Of a DNA stretch of 64,000 nucleotides, positions 33,169 through 41,120 are shown piece after piece. The first letter of the stretch is position 1; the number at the start of each line of letters is the position of its first letter. The position numbers and the translations under genes are program-made. The notes beneath the pieces were generated by a model. That model was not told the DNA's origin. It saw nothing but the letters and a program-made list of their open reading frames with translations, and ran no database searches. This stretch comes from Allobacillus halotolerans (lineage in GTDB: Bacteria; Bacillota; Bacilli; Bacillales; Alkalibacillaceae). The DNA lies in assembly GCF_028743495.1 (NCBI RefSeq), contig NZ_CP117968.1. One strand, written 5' to 3'.

Positions 33169-34704
33169 TCATTTAATTAAACTGGTTCCTGTCATTTCAC
33201 CTGGTTGCTTGATTCCTAACAACTCCAGTAGTGTTGGTGAAAGATCTCCTAAAATACCGCCATCGTGTAAAGATAGTTCTTCATCGGTCACAATGACTGG
33301 TACTGGGAATGTCGTATGGGCTGTCATTGGACTACCGTCTTCGTTCATTACTTGATCAGCATTCCCATGGTCTGCTGTAATAACAGCACGCCCACCGAGC
33401 TCAATAATGCGGTCGACAATCCGACCTAGACACTCATCGACGACCTCGACTGCCTTAATCGTCGGTTCAAGTTTTCCAGAATGTCCGACCATGTCTGGGT
33501 TGGCAAAGTTCAAAATGATTAAATTCGGCGGTTCTTCCGCCAAGACCTCCATGAGCGCATCAGTGACGCCATACGCACTCATTTCAGGCTTCAAATCATA
33601 GGTTGCAACTTTCGGAGAATCGATTAATATCCGGTTTTCTCCTTCGAATTCCTGCTGCCTACCCCCATTCATAAAATAGGTGACATGGGGGAATTTTTCC
33701 GTCTCAGCAATTCGTAACTGGGTCATTCCGTTACGTGCAACAACTTCACCGATCGTATCCTTTGGTTGGTTCGGAGGAAATGCGACACCGACATGAAAGT
33801 CTTTGTCATAGCGCGTCATTGTGACCATATGCAAGTCATCCAGCAATTCATAGTCATTGACGAACACTTCGAATCGATTGTGGATGAATACATCGGTCAG
33901 CTGGTTTGCACGATCTGGACGGAAATTCGCAAAAATGATCGCGTCTCCATTATCTACGCGTGAATAAGGCACACCGTTATCATCTAACATGACAATCGGT
34001 TTGACGAATTCATCATAGACGCCTTCTTCATACGAGGCCTTGACCGCTTCAATCGCATCCTCACTTGCGTTCCCTTCACCAAAGCGGATGGCTCGATACG
34101 CTTTTTCCACGCGGTCATATCGATGATCTCGGTCCATCGCATAATAACGCCCGGTAACCGTTGCGAGTCTCGCATTCGGTACGTCTTTCAATTTTTCATT
34201 CAGCTGCGCTAAATAATCAACCGCTGTTTTTGGACCGACGTCCCGACCATCTAAAAAGGCATGTACATAAACGTTTTGGACCTCTTGCTGTTTTGCTACA
34301 TCCAATAACGCAAAAATATGATCGATATGACTATGAACACCACCATCAGAAAGCAATCCAAAAATATGCAGGGAGCTTTGATGTTTCTTAACGTGTTCGA
34401 TCGCATTTGAAAATGCTTCATTTCTGAAAAATCGACCGTCGCGGATCGACACATTAATGCGCGTTAAATTTTGATAAACGACACGACCTGCACCGATATT
34501 CAAATGGCCGACTTCCGAGTTTCCCATCTGCCCTTCCGGTAAGCCAACCGCTTCCCCGGAAGACTTGAGTGTTGTCGTCGGAAACTGCTTCCAATAACGA
34601 TCGAAGTTCGGTGTATGTGCTTGCTTCACCGCGTTTCCGAATTCTTCGTCTCTTAATGCATAGCCATCTAAGATGATTAAAGCTGCGAGTGGATTATTTT
34701 GCAT
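33169..34704 (-). CDS. gpmI: Phosphoglycerate mutase, cofactor-independent
   Basis: 511-residue metalloenzyme of the alkaline-phosphatase superfamily that interconverts 3- and 2-phosphoglycerate through a phosphoserine. ILDGYALRDEE (first metal ligand) and GQMGNSEVGHLNIGAGR (phosphorylated serine in GNSEVGH) are at the N-terminus. Further ligands lie in NFANPDMVGHSG and ITADHGNADQ, followed by TAHTTFPVP. Manganese is the usual metal. Its start overlaps the end of tpiA by 11 bp, indicating translational coupling. Confidence 0.97.
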   Translation of the reverse strand: MQNNPLAALIILDGYALRDEEFGNAVKQAHTPNFDRYWKQFPTTTLKSSGEAVGLPEGQMGNSEVGHLNIGAGRVVYQNLTRINVSIRDGRFFRNEAFSNAIEHVKKHQSSLHIFGLLSDGGVHSHIDHIFALLDVAKQQEVQNVYVHAFLDGRDVGPKTAVDYLAQLNEKLKDVPNARLATVTGRYYAMDRDHRYDRVEKAYRAIRFGEGNASEDAIEAVKASYEEGVYDEFVKPIVMLDDNGVPYSRVDNGDAIIFANFRPDRANQLTDVFIHNRFEVFVNDYELLDDLHMVTMTRYDKDFHVGVAFPPNQPKDTIGEVVARNGMTQLRIAETEKFPHVTYFMNGGRQQEFEGENRILIDSPKVATYDLKPEMSAYGVTDALMEVLAEEPPNLIILNFANPDMVGHSGKLEPTIKAVEVVDECLGRIVDRIIELGGRAVITADHGNADQVMNEDGSPMTAHTTFPVPVIVTDEELSLHDGGILGDLSPTLLELLGIKQPGEMTGTSLIK

Positions 34705-35458
34705 TGGCTCCTGCCTCCAACAATTTCAAAAATGATTCTTGTTCCATACTTGCTCCGCCGACTAATGCGCCATCAATATCGGATTGTGCAAGAAGTTCTT
34801 CAATATTTTCTGGCTTCACACTTCCACCATATTGAATTCGCACTTCGTCTGCAACAGCGTCGGAATAGAGTTCACGAAGTGTTTCACGAATCGTTTGGCA
34901 AACTTCGTTGGCATCTTCACTGGATGCCGTTTTTCCTGTACCAATCGCCCAGATCGGTTCATAGGCAACGACTGCTTTTTTCGCGTCCCCTTCTCGAATG
35001 CCTTCAAATGCTGCTTTCACTTGATTACGGACAAACTGGTTCGTTTCGTTGTTTTCACGTTGTTCCAGTGATTCGCCGACACAAACGATCGGAAGTAAAT
35101 CATTTTCGAATGCTGCTTTCATTTTTTTATTGATGAGTTCGTCATCTTCGTGGAAAAATTGACGACGTTCCGAATGGCCTAAGATTACATAATCGACCAA
35201 AATATTTTCTAGCATTTCCGGGCTGACTTCACCTGTAAAGGCCCCACTTTTTTCATAGTGCATATTTTGAGCACCAATACGAATTGGCGTATCTCTAGCC
35301 GCTTCGGTTAAAAACGGCAAGTGGATGAACGACGCACAGATGACTGTGTCCACTTTTGAGCCTTCCGGTACTTCGTCGCGAAGAGCCATGACAAAACGAG
35401 CACCGTCTGCCGCTAATTTATTCATTTTCCAGTTTCCAGCAATAATTGGTTTGCGCAT
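34694..35458 (-). CDS. tpiA: Triosephosphate isomerase
   Basis: 254-residue TIM-barrel enzyme that interconverts dihydroxyacetone phosphate and glyceraldehyde 3-phosphate. GNWKMNK holds the catalytic lysine, ILGHSERR the histidine and VVAYEPIWAIGTG the glutamate before the flexible loop. YGGSVKPEN binds the phosphate. Its ATG overlaps the pgk stop by one base, and its end overlaps gpmI. Confidence 0.97.
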   Translation of the reverse strand: MRKPIIAGNWKMNKLAADGARFVMALRDEVPEGSKVDTVICASFIHLPFLTEAARDTPIRIGAQNMHYEKSGAFTGEVSPEMLENILVDYVILGHSERRQFFHEDDELINKKMKAAFENDLLPIVCVGESLEQRENNETNQFVRNQVKAAFEGIREGDAKKAVVAYEPIWAIGTGKTASSEDANEVCQTIRETLRELYSDAVADEVRIQYGGSVKPENIEELLAQSDIDGALVGGASMEQESFLKLLEAGANAK

Positions 35459-36654
35459 TATTTGTTCACTCCTTCTTCATCTTCCAATGCTTGTACACCT
35501 GGTAGGACTTTGCCTTCCATAAATTCTAAGGAAGCACCGCCTCCTGTAGAAATATGATTCATCTCTTCGGCATAGTTGAACTTCTCAACGGCTGAAGCTG
35601 AGTCGCCACCACCGATAATGGTATAACCGTCTGTTGTTGCCAATGCTTCTGCAACACCTTTCGTTCCATCAGCAAATGCATCCATTTCAAATACACCCAT
35701 CGGTCCATTCCATAGAATAAGTTGAGAGTTTTTGATGGTATCAGCATATTCTTTCACTGTCTCAGGACCAATATCAAGCCCTTGCCAGCCTGCTGTCATT
35801 TCTTCAACAGAAACAATCTTTTTGTCGGCATCTTCAGCGAATTTATTGGCCATGACAACGTCTTTCGGCAAGTGCAACGAGACACCTTTCTCTTTCGCCT
35901 TCTCGATAAACTGCTTAGCTAGATCGATTTTGTCTTCTTCCAATAGCGAGTCGCCAATTTCATGGCCCATCGCTTTGATGAATGTGAAGGAAAGACCACC
36001 GCCAATGAGTAAATGGTCGACTTTTTCCAATAAATTATCGATGACACCGATTTTATCTTTTACTTTGGATCCACCGATAATCGCGGTAAATGGACGATCA
36101 GGATCCTCGAGCGCATTGCCTAGTACGTTAATCTCTTTTTCCAATAAAAATCCGGATACAGCCGGCAAATGATGTGCGATGCCTTCTGTGGAAGCGTGTG
36201 CACGGTGAGCCGTCCCAAACGCATCATTGACATAAAGATCAGCGAGGGATGCGAACTGTTTGGCAAGTTCGGGATCATTTTGTTTTTCACCTGGTTCAAA
36301 CCGAACATTTTCCAATAATAAAACGTCGCGGTTTTCCATTTTTTCGACGGCTTCGTTCACTTCGTCTGAAAAAACGTCATCCAGTTTATAAACGGGTTGT
36401 TGTAAGTAGTTGCTAAGTGATTGTGCGACAGCGTCTAAGCGAAGCTCTTCGACGACTTCTCCGCCCGGTCGTCCAAGGTGACTTGCCAATATGACTTTGG
36501 CTTCTTTTTGAATGAGGTACATAATTGTTGTTAACGCGGATTTAATACGGGTATCGTCCGTGATTTCACCATCTTGCATCGGTACGTTGAAATCAACACG
36601 GACAAAGACTTTTTTGCCTTTTACATCGACATCTCTGACATTTTTTTTTCGCAT
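35458..36654 (-). CDS. pgk: Phosphoglycerate kinase
   Basis: 398 residues from MRKKNVRDVDV, with TGGAGG 8 bp upstream. An upstream extension of the frame runs back into the mobile element and is rejected. It has the two-domain kinase fold: RVDFNVPM, SHLGRPGGE, ALLLENVRF-type segment VLLLENVRF, and the nucleotide-binding GGGDSASAVEKF and STGGGASLEF. It makes ATP from 1,3-bisphosphoglycerate. A MITE-like element and the gapA terminator separate it from gapA, so it may need its own promoter. Confidence 0.97.
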   Translation of the reverse strand: MRKKNVRDVDVKGKKVFVRVDFNVPMQDGEITDDTRIKSALTTIMYLIQKEAKVILASHLGRPGGEVVEELRLDAVAQSLSNYLQQPVYKLDDVFSDEVNEAVEKMENRDVLLLENVRFEPGEKQNDPELAKQFASLADLYVNDAFGTAHRAHASTEGIAHHLPAVSGFLLEKEINVLGNALEDPDRPFTAIIGGSKVKDKIGVIDNLLEKVDHLLIGGGLSFTFIKAMGHEIGDSLLEEDKIDLAKQFIEKAKEKGVSLHLPKDVVMANKFAEDADKKIVSVEEMTAGWQGLDIGPETVKEYADTIKNSQLILWNGPMGVFEMDAFADGTKGVAEALATTDGYTIIGGGDSASAVEKFNYAEEMNHISTGGGASLEFMEGKVLPGVQALEDEEGVNK

Positions 36655-36724
36655 GTTTACAAACCTCCAGCTAATGAGTTTCCTTATGTAATTGTTTACC
36701 CTGTGATGTCTAATTTTAAAAGAA

Positions 36725-36921
36725 GGCTTTGTTAAAGTTCTCGTTGTAATTGTGTTCAGCTTCGGTGGACGCTTTCCGCGGGCACGGCTCGAGCCTCCTC
36801 GGCCCAAACCCATGGCCTACGGGGTCTCGAGTCTCGTGCTATTCCCGCAGGAGTCGCCACCTTCGCTTCTCACAATTCAACAAATCTTTGCTCCAAAATC
36901 AACATTAAACTTTAACAGGCC
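36725..36921. mobile_element. MITE-like element, 197 bp, between gapA and pgk
   Basis: Left end GGCTTTGTTAAAG. The right end, reverse complemented, reads GGCCTGTTAAAGT. The ends are flanked by a perfect 8-bp duplication TAAAAGAA (36717-36724 and 36922-36929). The interior is a long GC-rich dyad: GGTGGACG/CGCCACC outside, GCGGG/CCCGC next, and CTCGAG/CTCGAG in the centre. It encodes no protein. The 8-bp duplication and GGNNCTGTT-like ends recall IS6-type transposition. It is closely related to the copy at 60438. Confidence 0.85.
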
Positions 36922-36960
36922 TAAAAGAAAAGGAGGAACACTGAAATGCTCCTCCTTTAG
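36921..36960 (-). terminator. Terminator after gapA, invaded by the MITE-like element
   Basis: Minus-strand stem AAAGGAGGA/TCCTCCTTT followed by TTCTTTTA. The T-rich tail is the 8-bp target duplicated by the element, so the insertion is exactly at the terminator's T tract. Confidence 0.75.
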
Positions 36961-37016
36961 TCTACCATTTTTCATCGCAAAATGAAGCGAGAAATCGTTA
37001 GACAATTATTCAATCT

Positions 37017-38027
37017 TTAGAAGCCTTGTTTACCCATATGAATCGCTAAATCGATACAACGGTGGGAGTAACCGGATTCGTTATCGTACCAAGAAATGAC
37101 CTTGACCATATTCCCGTCCATCACCATCGTGGAATCTCCATCAACGATTGAAGAAAATGTGTTGCCATTGTAGTCTGAAGAGACGAGTGGTAATTCTGTA
37201 TAGTCTAGATAACCTTTCAAATCGCCTTCTTCAGATGCTTTTTTCATGGCTTCGTTCACTTGTTCTTTCGTAACGTCTTGATCCAATTCTGCAACTAAGT
37301 CAACAAGTGATACGTTTGGTGAAGGAACACGAACAGCCATACCTGTTAATTTCCCGTCAACTTCTGGCAGTACTTTTGCGACAGCTTCAGCTGCACCCGT
37401 TGATGTTGGAATAATGTTTTCTGCTGCTGCGCGTGCACGACGGTAGTCACCGTGTGGCGAATCAAGAACATGTTGGTCATTTGTATACGAGTGAACGGTT
37501 GTCATCATACCGCGCTTCAATCCAAATTCATCAACCAATACTTTCGTTACCGGTGCTAAGCAGTTTGTCGTACAAGATGCGTTCGAAACAATTTTGTGCG
37601 CATCTTTGTCATATTCGTTTTCGTTTACACCCATTGCAACCGTCAAGTCGACATCCTTACCTGGTGCAGAGATGATGACGCGTTTCGCACCTGCATCCAA
37701 GTGTTTTTGCGCACCTTCACGATCACGGAAAATTCCAGTCGCCTCAATGACGATATCGACACCGAATTCGCCCCATTTCAAATTAGCAGGGTCACGTTCA
37801 GAAGTGACATGATATTCTTTGCCATCAATGACTAAGTTATTACCATTTACTTCAACTTTTTCTTCTAATGTTCCATGAACGGTATCGTATTTGAGTAAAT
37901 GTGCAAGCATGTTTGCATCGGTTAAATCGTTAATCGCAACAACCTCTACTTCGTCATGTTTCAACGCTTCGCTGAAAATTCGACGTCCTATTCTTCCAAA
38001 CCCGTTAATACCAATTTTAACTGCCAT
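37017..38027 (-). CDS. gapA: Glyceraldehyde-3-phosphate dehydrogenase (glycolytic)
   Basis: 336-residue NAD-dependent GAPDH that forms 1,3-bisphosphoglycerate. INGFGRIGRR binds NAD, SNASCTTNC holds the catalytic cysteine (about residue 152), and WYDNESGYSHR closes the C-terminus. It follows cggR by 26 bp. In Bacillus the cggR-gapA mRNA is cut between the two genes so that gapA is made in excess. The terminator after gapA here would keep that high expression from running fully into pgk. Confidence 0.97.
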   Translation of the reverse strand: MAVKIGINGFGRIGRRIFSEALKHDEVEVVAINDLTDANMLAHLLKYDTVHGTLEEKVEVNGNNLVIDGKEYHVTSERDPANLKWGEFGVDIVIEATGIFRDREGAQKHLDAGAKRVIISAPGKDVDLTVAMGVNENEYDKDAHKIVSNASCTTNCLAPVTKVLVDEFGLKRGMMTTVHSYTNDQHVLDSPHGDYRRARAAAENIIPTSTGAAEAVAKVLPEVDGKLTGMAVRVPSPNVSLVDLVAELDQDVTKEQVNEAMKKASEEGDLKGYLDYTELPLVSSDYNGNTFSSIVDGDSTMVMDGNMVKVISWYDNESGYSHRCIDLAIHMGKQGF

Positions 38028-38053
38028 GTGACATACCTCCGAATTAACTTTAT

Positions 38054-39088
38054 TTATGATTTATTTTCTTGCAGTTGTTCAATCAAATATCTGGCCACTG
38101 CCTCATCTATAATGAGCCACCCACTAGGAATCCACCGTAAAAAAGCAGCAACAGCTTCTTTTTTCGATGATCCGCCAGCGACCGTGATGAGTGATGGAAT
38201 ATTTTTAACTAATTCAGCGGAAATTCCTATTGTATCTACCCTATCAATAACATTCCCATTTTTATCAAAGTAATAACCAAACGCTTCACCGACTGCTTTT
38301 GAAGATTTTAATTTCTCTTTCGTAGCTTCATTCGCTTTTCTTCGGTTTGCCATCGCCAAAGCGTCACCTACACCATGAATCAGCACATCGGCTTGCTCCA
38401 TCAACGAAACAATTTCTTTTACACCTGGTTGCTCCAACATTTTTTCTTTCAGATCAGGTCCCATTTCATCGGGCACATGAAGCAAACGATAGTCTCCGTT
38501 TGTTTCTTGTGCCATCTTGACGCAAATGGAGTTTGCTTGGTATTCATGCAAATCACCAAGACCACCTCGCGCAGGGATAAATAATGGACGCTTTTTTTCA
38601 AGTGGTTTCATATAATTTGCGACCATTGCCATTGTCGAGCCCCCAGTCACATCGACGATTGACTGATCCTTAATTTGTTCATGAAAAATGATGGCTGCTT
38701 CCTTCCCGAGTAACTGTTTTGTTTCAGGGGAGGAGTCTGCATCTCCGGGAACGATTTTAATTTGGTTCAAACCTAAGCGGCTCTTCAGTTGATGTTCAAG
38801 TGTCGTCAGATCGGTACTTTCTTTCACCATCCGATAATAACTTTCCACTATCTCTTGACCGGCTGAAGTGATTAACATTCCCCTATTTGTCACTTCAATT
38901 AATCCTTGGCGATCGAGAAATTCTGTTTCACTGCGGATATGCCGCTCGGTTTCTTTCAAATAGTCAGCAAGTGATCTTCTACCGACTGGCTCGAGCATCG
39001 CGATTCCCTTTAATATTTGGTAACGCTCATCCATTTTATTCATTAATTCCGGAATAAGGATTTGTTGAAATTGATATAAGCTTTTCAT
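38054..39088 (-). CDS. cggR: Central glycolytic genes regulator CggR
   Basis: 344-residue SorC-family repressor. An N-terminal winged helix (about residues 30-75) precedes a sugar-phosphate-binding domain with VTGGSTMAMVA and the later GDALAMANRR and TVAGGSSKKEA segments. CggR represses its own operon and releases DNA when fructose-1,6-bisphosphate accumulates. It is the first gene of cggR-gapA-pgk-tpiA-gpmI-eno, with an operator-like repeat upstream. Confidence 0.95.
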   Translation of the reverse strand: MKSLYQFQQILIPELMNKMDERYQILKGIAMLEPVGRRSLADYLKETERHIRSETEFLDRQGLIEVTNRGMLITSAGQEIVESYYRMVKESTDLTTLEHQLKSRLGLNQIKIVPGDADSSPETKQLLGKEAAIIFHEQIKDQSIVDVTGGSTMAMVANYMKPLEKKRPLFIPARGGLGDLHEYQANSICVKMAQETNGDYRLLHVPDEMGPDLKEKMLEQPGVKEIVSLMEQADVLIHGVGDALAMANRRKANEATKEKLKSSKAVGEAFGYYFDKNGNVIDRVDTIGISAELVKNIPSLITVAGGSSKKEAVAAFLRWIPSGWLIIDEAVARYLIEQLQENKS

Positions 39089-39180
39089 TCACTCATCACC
39101 TCCTTGCTTCAAGGTTTTTGATTGCGGGAGCGGGTCAATTAAATGTAATTGCAAAGTGAGTTTAACTAACTATCTCTCTT

Positions 39181-39224
39181 GGTGGTCACATAAAGACCAG
39201 TAGTGTGTCTCATTTTGTCCCACT
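39181..39224 (-). promoter_or_regulatory. Probable CggR operator
   Basis: Minus strand: GTGGGACAAAATGAGAC, then after 5 bp ACTGGTCTTTATGTGACC. This is a direct repeat of the GGGAC-N-TGNNAC type, between the promoter and cggR, the same arrangement as the B. subtilis CggR operator. Agreement is partial. Confidence 0.5.
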
Positions 39225-39251
39225 TAGTGCAAAAAAATATTTCCTGATTCT

Positions 39252-39280
39252 ATTATACAAAAAACAGATGAGGGCCACAA
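39252..39280 (-). promoter_or_regulatory. Promoter of the cggR-gapA operon
   Basis: Minus strand TTGTGG and a perfect TATAAT, 17 bp apart. The start point would be near 39245, just ahead of the operator-like repeat. Confidence 0.6.
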
Positions 39281-39319
39281 CTAAAAGGCACGGGAATTTC
39301 TTTTATATGAATGAAATCC

Positions 39320-39577
39320 CTAACCTTTTAGATTTTTGGCCAAAAACTTCTCAACCGTCACAAATGAAAGATCCTCAGCGGTCAATTCTTCATCATCGAC
39401 TCGAATGACCGGAATCGTCAGGAAATAAGTTTCCAACAGACGCTCATCCTGATAAATATTCTGTTCGACAATCGTGAAATTATACTCCGATTGAAAAATC
39501 TGCAGCATCTGTTTTGCTTCTTCACATAATTTACAGTTGTGCTTTGTATAAAAATAAACCATTTTCGTTTTACGCAT
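39320..39577 (-). CDS. Glutaredoxin-like protein (CxxC)
   Basis: 85-residue small thioredoxin-fold protein with FYTKHNCKLCEEAKQML at the N-terminus (CKLC redox pair) and the cis-proline segment TIPVIRVDD. It is of the glutaredoxin/DUF836 type and lies directly before the cggR operon. The partner is unknown. It is the fourth thioredoxin-fold protein in this window. Confidence 0.8.
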   Translation of the reverse strand: MRKTKMVYFYTKHNCKLCEEAKQMLQIFQSEYNFTIVEQNIYQDERLLETYFLTIPVIRVDDEELTAEDLSFVTVEKFLAKNLKG

Positions 39578-39732
39578 GGTACTTTGCCCCTTAATGAAGT
39601 TCTTAATCCCATTATATCGAAAATTTACCCGAAAAGTGAATGGATTAATCTTATCTATGTGTATTTTTGATGAAATTATGATTTTTGAGATTTTTGCTGT
39701 TTGAGCTGGTGGATGAGTAGTTGGAGTTTGGT

Positions 39733-40047
39733 GTTATCGACAGTTGGAGTGCGCTTATCAGCAGTTGGCGTGGGTTTATCAGCAGTTAGAGCTGATTTAT
39801 CAACAGTTAGAACAACTTTATCAGCAGTCAGAAGCGCTTTATCAACAGTTAGAACAACTTTATCGACAGTTAGAATACGTTTATCAGCAGTTAGAATCAC
39901 TTTATCAACAGTTAGAATGCGTTTATCAGCAGTTAGAGCTGATTTATCAACAGTTAGAACAACTTTATCAGCAGTCAGAAGCGCTTTATCAACAGTTAGA
40001 ACAACTTTATCGACAGTTGGCTCGATTTGATCAGCAGTTTGGTCACC
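39733..40047 (+). repeat. 21-bp tandem array H (15 units, TTTATCAACAGTTAG family)
   Basis: Units start at 39733 and recur every 21 bp to 40027. The core is TTTATCRRCAGTTAGA. A block of several units beginning at 39786 is repeated almost base for base at 39933, a shift of 147 bp or seven units, showing recent expansion by whole units. The array starts 20 bp past the tRNA-Arg terminator. All plus-strand frames and one minus frame stay open (YQQLE and LTVDK heptads). Confidence 0.9.
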
Positions 40048-40066
40048 AGTCGGCGTGCAACTCCAT

Positions 40067-40103
40067 ATAAAAAACTCCACTACACGAAATGTGCAGCAGA
40101 GCT
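40067..40103 (-). terminator. Terminator of tRNA-Arg
   Basis: Minus-strand stem CTCTGCTGCAC/GTGTAGTGGAG (with G-U pairs) followed by TTTTTTAT. Confidence 0.8.
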
Positions 40104-40111
40104 TTTGGTAG

Positions 40112-40183
40112 CCTCCTCGGAGGGAATCGAACCCCCATCGCAAGAACCGGAATCTTGTGTGTTATCCTTTACACCACGAGGAG
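40112..40183 (-). tRNA. tRNA-Arg (CCG anticodon)
   Basis: Seven-base acceptor stem CTCCTCG/CGAGGAG, D-arm GTGTAAAGGATAACAC, anticodon loop TTCCGGT between CAAGA and TCTTG, and T-arm GGGGGTTCGATTCCC. The anticodon is CCG, which reads CGG. CCA is not encoded. Its position upstream of clpP is the same as trnQ-Arg in B. subtilis. Confidence 0.96.
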
Positions 40184-40422
40184 AAGTATGTTGTGATAAA
40201 ATGAATTGCAGTGAAAATTATACGTTGGCTTGTCGCTAATTTCAAGAATTGATTTTATTAAACCAAGAATTAGTCTATCATAGAATCGACTATTTGGAAA
40301 GAAGCTTACTAATTTTATACGTGTACCCAACGTTTAAATGAGCATTTTGTTGGGAACATTGAATTATGTACCTACATAAGAAATCAACTTCATGAATAAA
40401 GTCAAAAAGGTTAAACTTTTTG

Positions 40423-40439
40423 TTTGACCTTATTTGACC
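40423..40439 (+). promoter_or_regulatory. CtsR operator of clpP
   Basis: TTTGACCTTATTTGACC is a perfect copy of the CtsR heptad direct repeat (GGTCAAA-N3-GGTCAAA read on the other strand). It overlaps the -35 element, so CtsR should block clpP until heat or protein stress inactivates it. Confidence 0.9.
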
Positions 40440-40452
40440 AAAGAGGTAAGAT
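40424..40452 (+). promoter_or_regulatory. Promoter of clpP
   Basis: TTGACC and TAAGAT separated by 17 bp, about 35 bp before the ATG. Confidence 0.7.
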
Positions 40453-40486
40453 TAAATTGAAAAAGAAATTAAAAGGAGTGAATGGA

Positions 40487-41065
40487 ATGAATTTAATCCC
40501 TACAGTTATTGAACAAACGAACCGCGGAGAACGTGCTTATGATATTTATTCCCGTCTATTAAAAGACCGAATTATTATGCTAGGCGGACCGGTTGACGAC
40601 AACGTTGCCAACTCCATTGTTGCGCAAATGTTATTTTTAGCAGCGGAAGATCCTGACAAAGATATTTCTCTATACATCAACTCACCAGGTGGTTCCATCA
40701 CTGCTGGTATGGCGATTTATGACACGATGCAATTCATCAAGCCAGATGTTTCTACAATCTGTGTAGGTATGGCAGCTTCTATGGGTGCATTCTTGCTTGC
40801 AGCAGGTTCTGAAGGAAAACGTTATGGCCTACCGAACTCTGAAGTAATGATTCACCAACCATTAGGTGGTACGCAAGGTCAAGCTTCTGACATTGAAATT
40901 CACGCAAAACGAATCATTGAAATGCGTGAGAAGATCAACCAAATTCTTGCCGACCGTACAGGTCAGCCGCTTGATGTGATTCAGCGCGATACAGACCGCG
41001 ATAACTTCATGTCTGCTGAAAAAGCGAAAGAATACGGCTTGATTGATGAGGTTATGGAAAAATAA
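40487..41065 (+). CDS. clpP: ATP-dependent Clp protease proteolytic subunit
   Basis: 192 residues from MNLIPTVIEQ, with AAAAGGAG upstream. A longer frame to 40424 covers the promoter and is rejected. Serine protease chamber subunit that works with ClpC, ClpE or ClpX. The catalytic triad is S98 (GMAASMG), H123 (MIHQPLGG) and the aspartate in DTDRDNFM. Regulation by CtsR is shown by the operator. Confidence 0.97.
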   Translation: MNLIPTVIEQTNRGERAYDIYSRLLKDRIIMLGGPVDDNVANSIVAQMLFLAAEDPDKDISLYINSPGGSITAGMAIYDTMQFIKPDVSTICVGMAASMGAFLLAAGSEGKRYGLPNSEVMIHQPLGGTQGQASDIEIHAKRIIEMREKINQILADRTGQPLDVIQRDTDRDNFMSAEKAKEYGLIDEVMEK

Positions 41066-41073
41066 AACGAATG

Positions 41074-41111
41074 ATAAAAGGCTTTGACGATGTCGTCAAA
41101 GCCTTTTTTAT
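41074..41111. terminator. Bidirectional terminator between clpP and the SSS symporter
   Basis: AAAGGCTTTGACGA pairs with TCGTCAAAGCCTTT, followed by T runs on the plus strand and A-rich sequence on the other. Confidence 0.9.
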
Positions 41112-41120
41112 ATCTAAAAC

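Noticed and set aside
36655..36813. N-terminal extension of pgk by 53 residues
   Set aside because: The extension runs back into the MITE-like element, while a TGGAGG site marks the internal ATG, which gives the normal family length.
39676..40143. Long minus-strand frame with LTVDK heptads, plus two plus-strand frames, over array H
   Set aside because: The frame overlaps tRNA-Arg and its terminator, and its content is the repeat.
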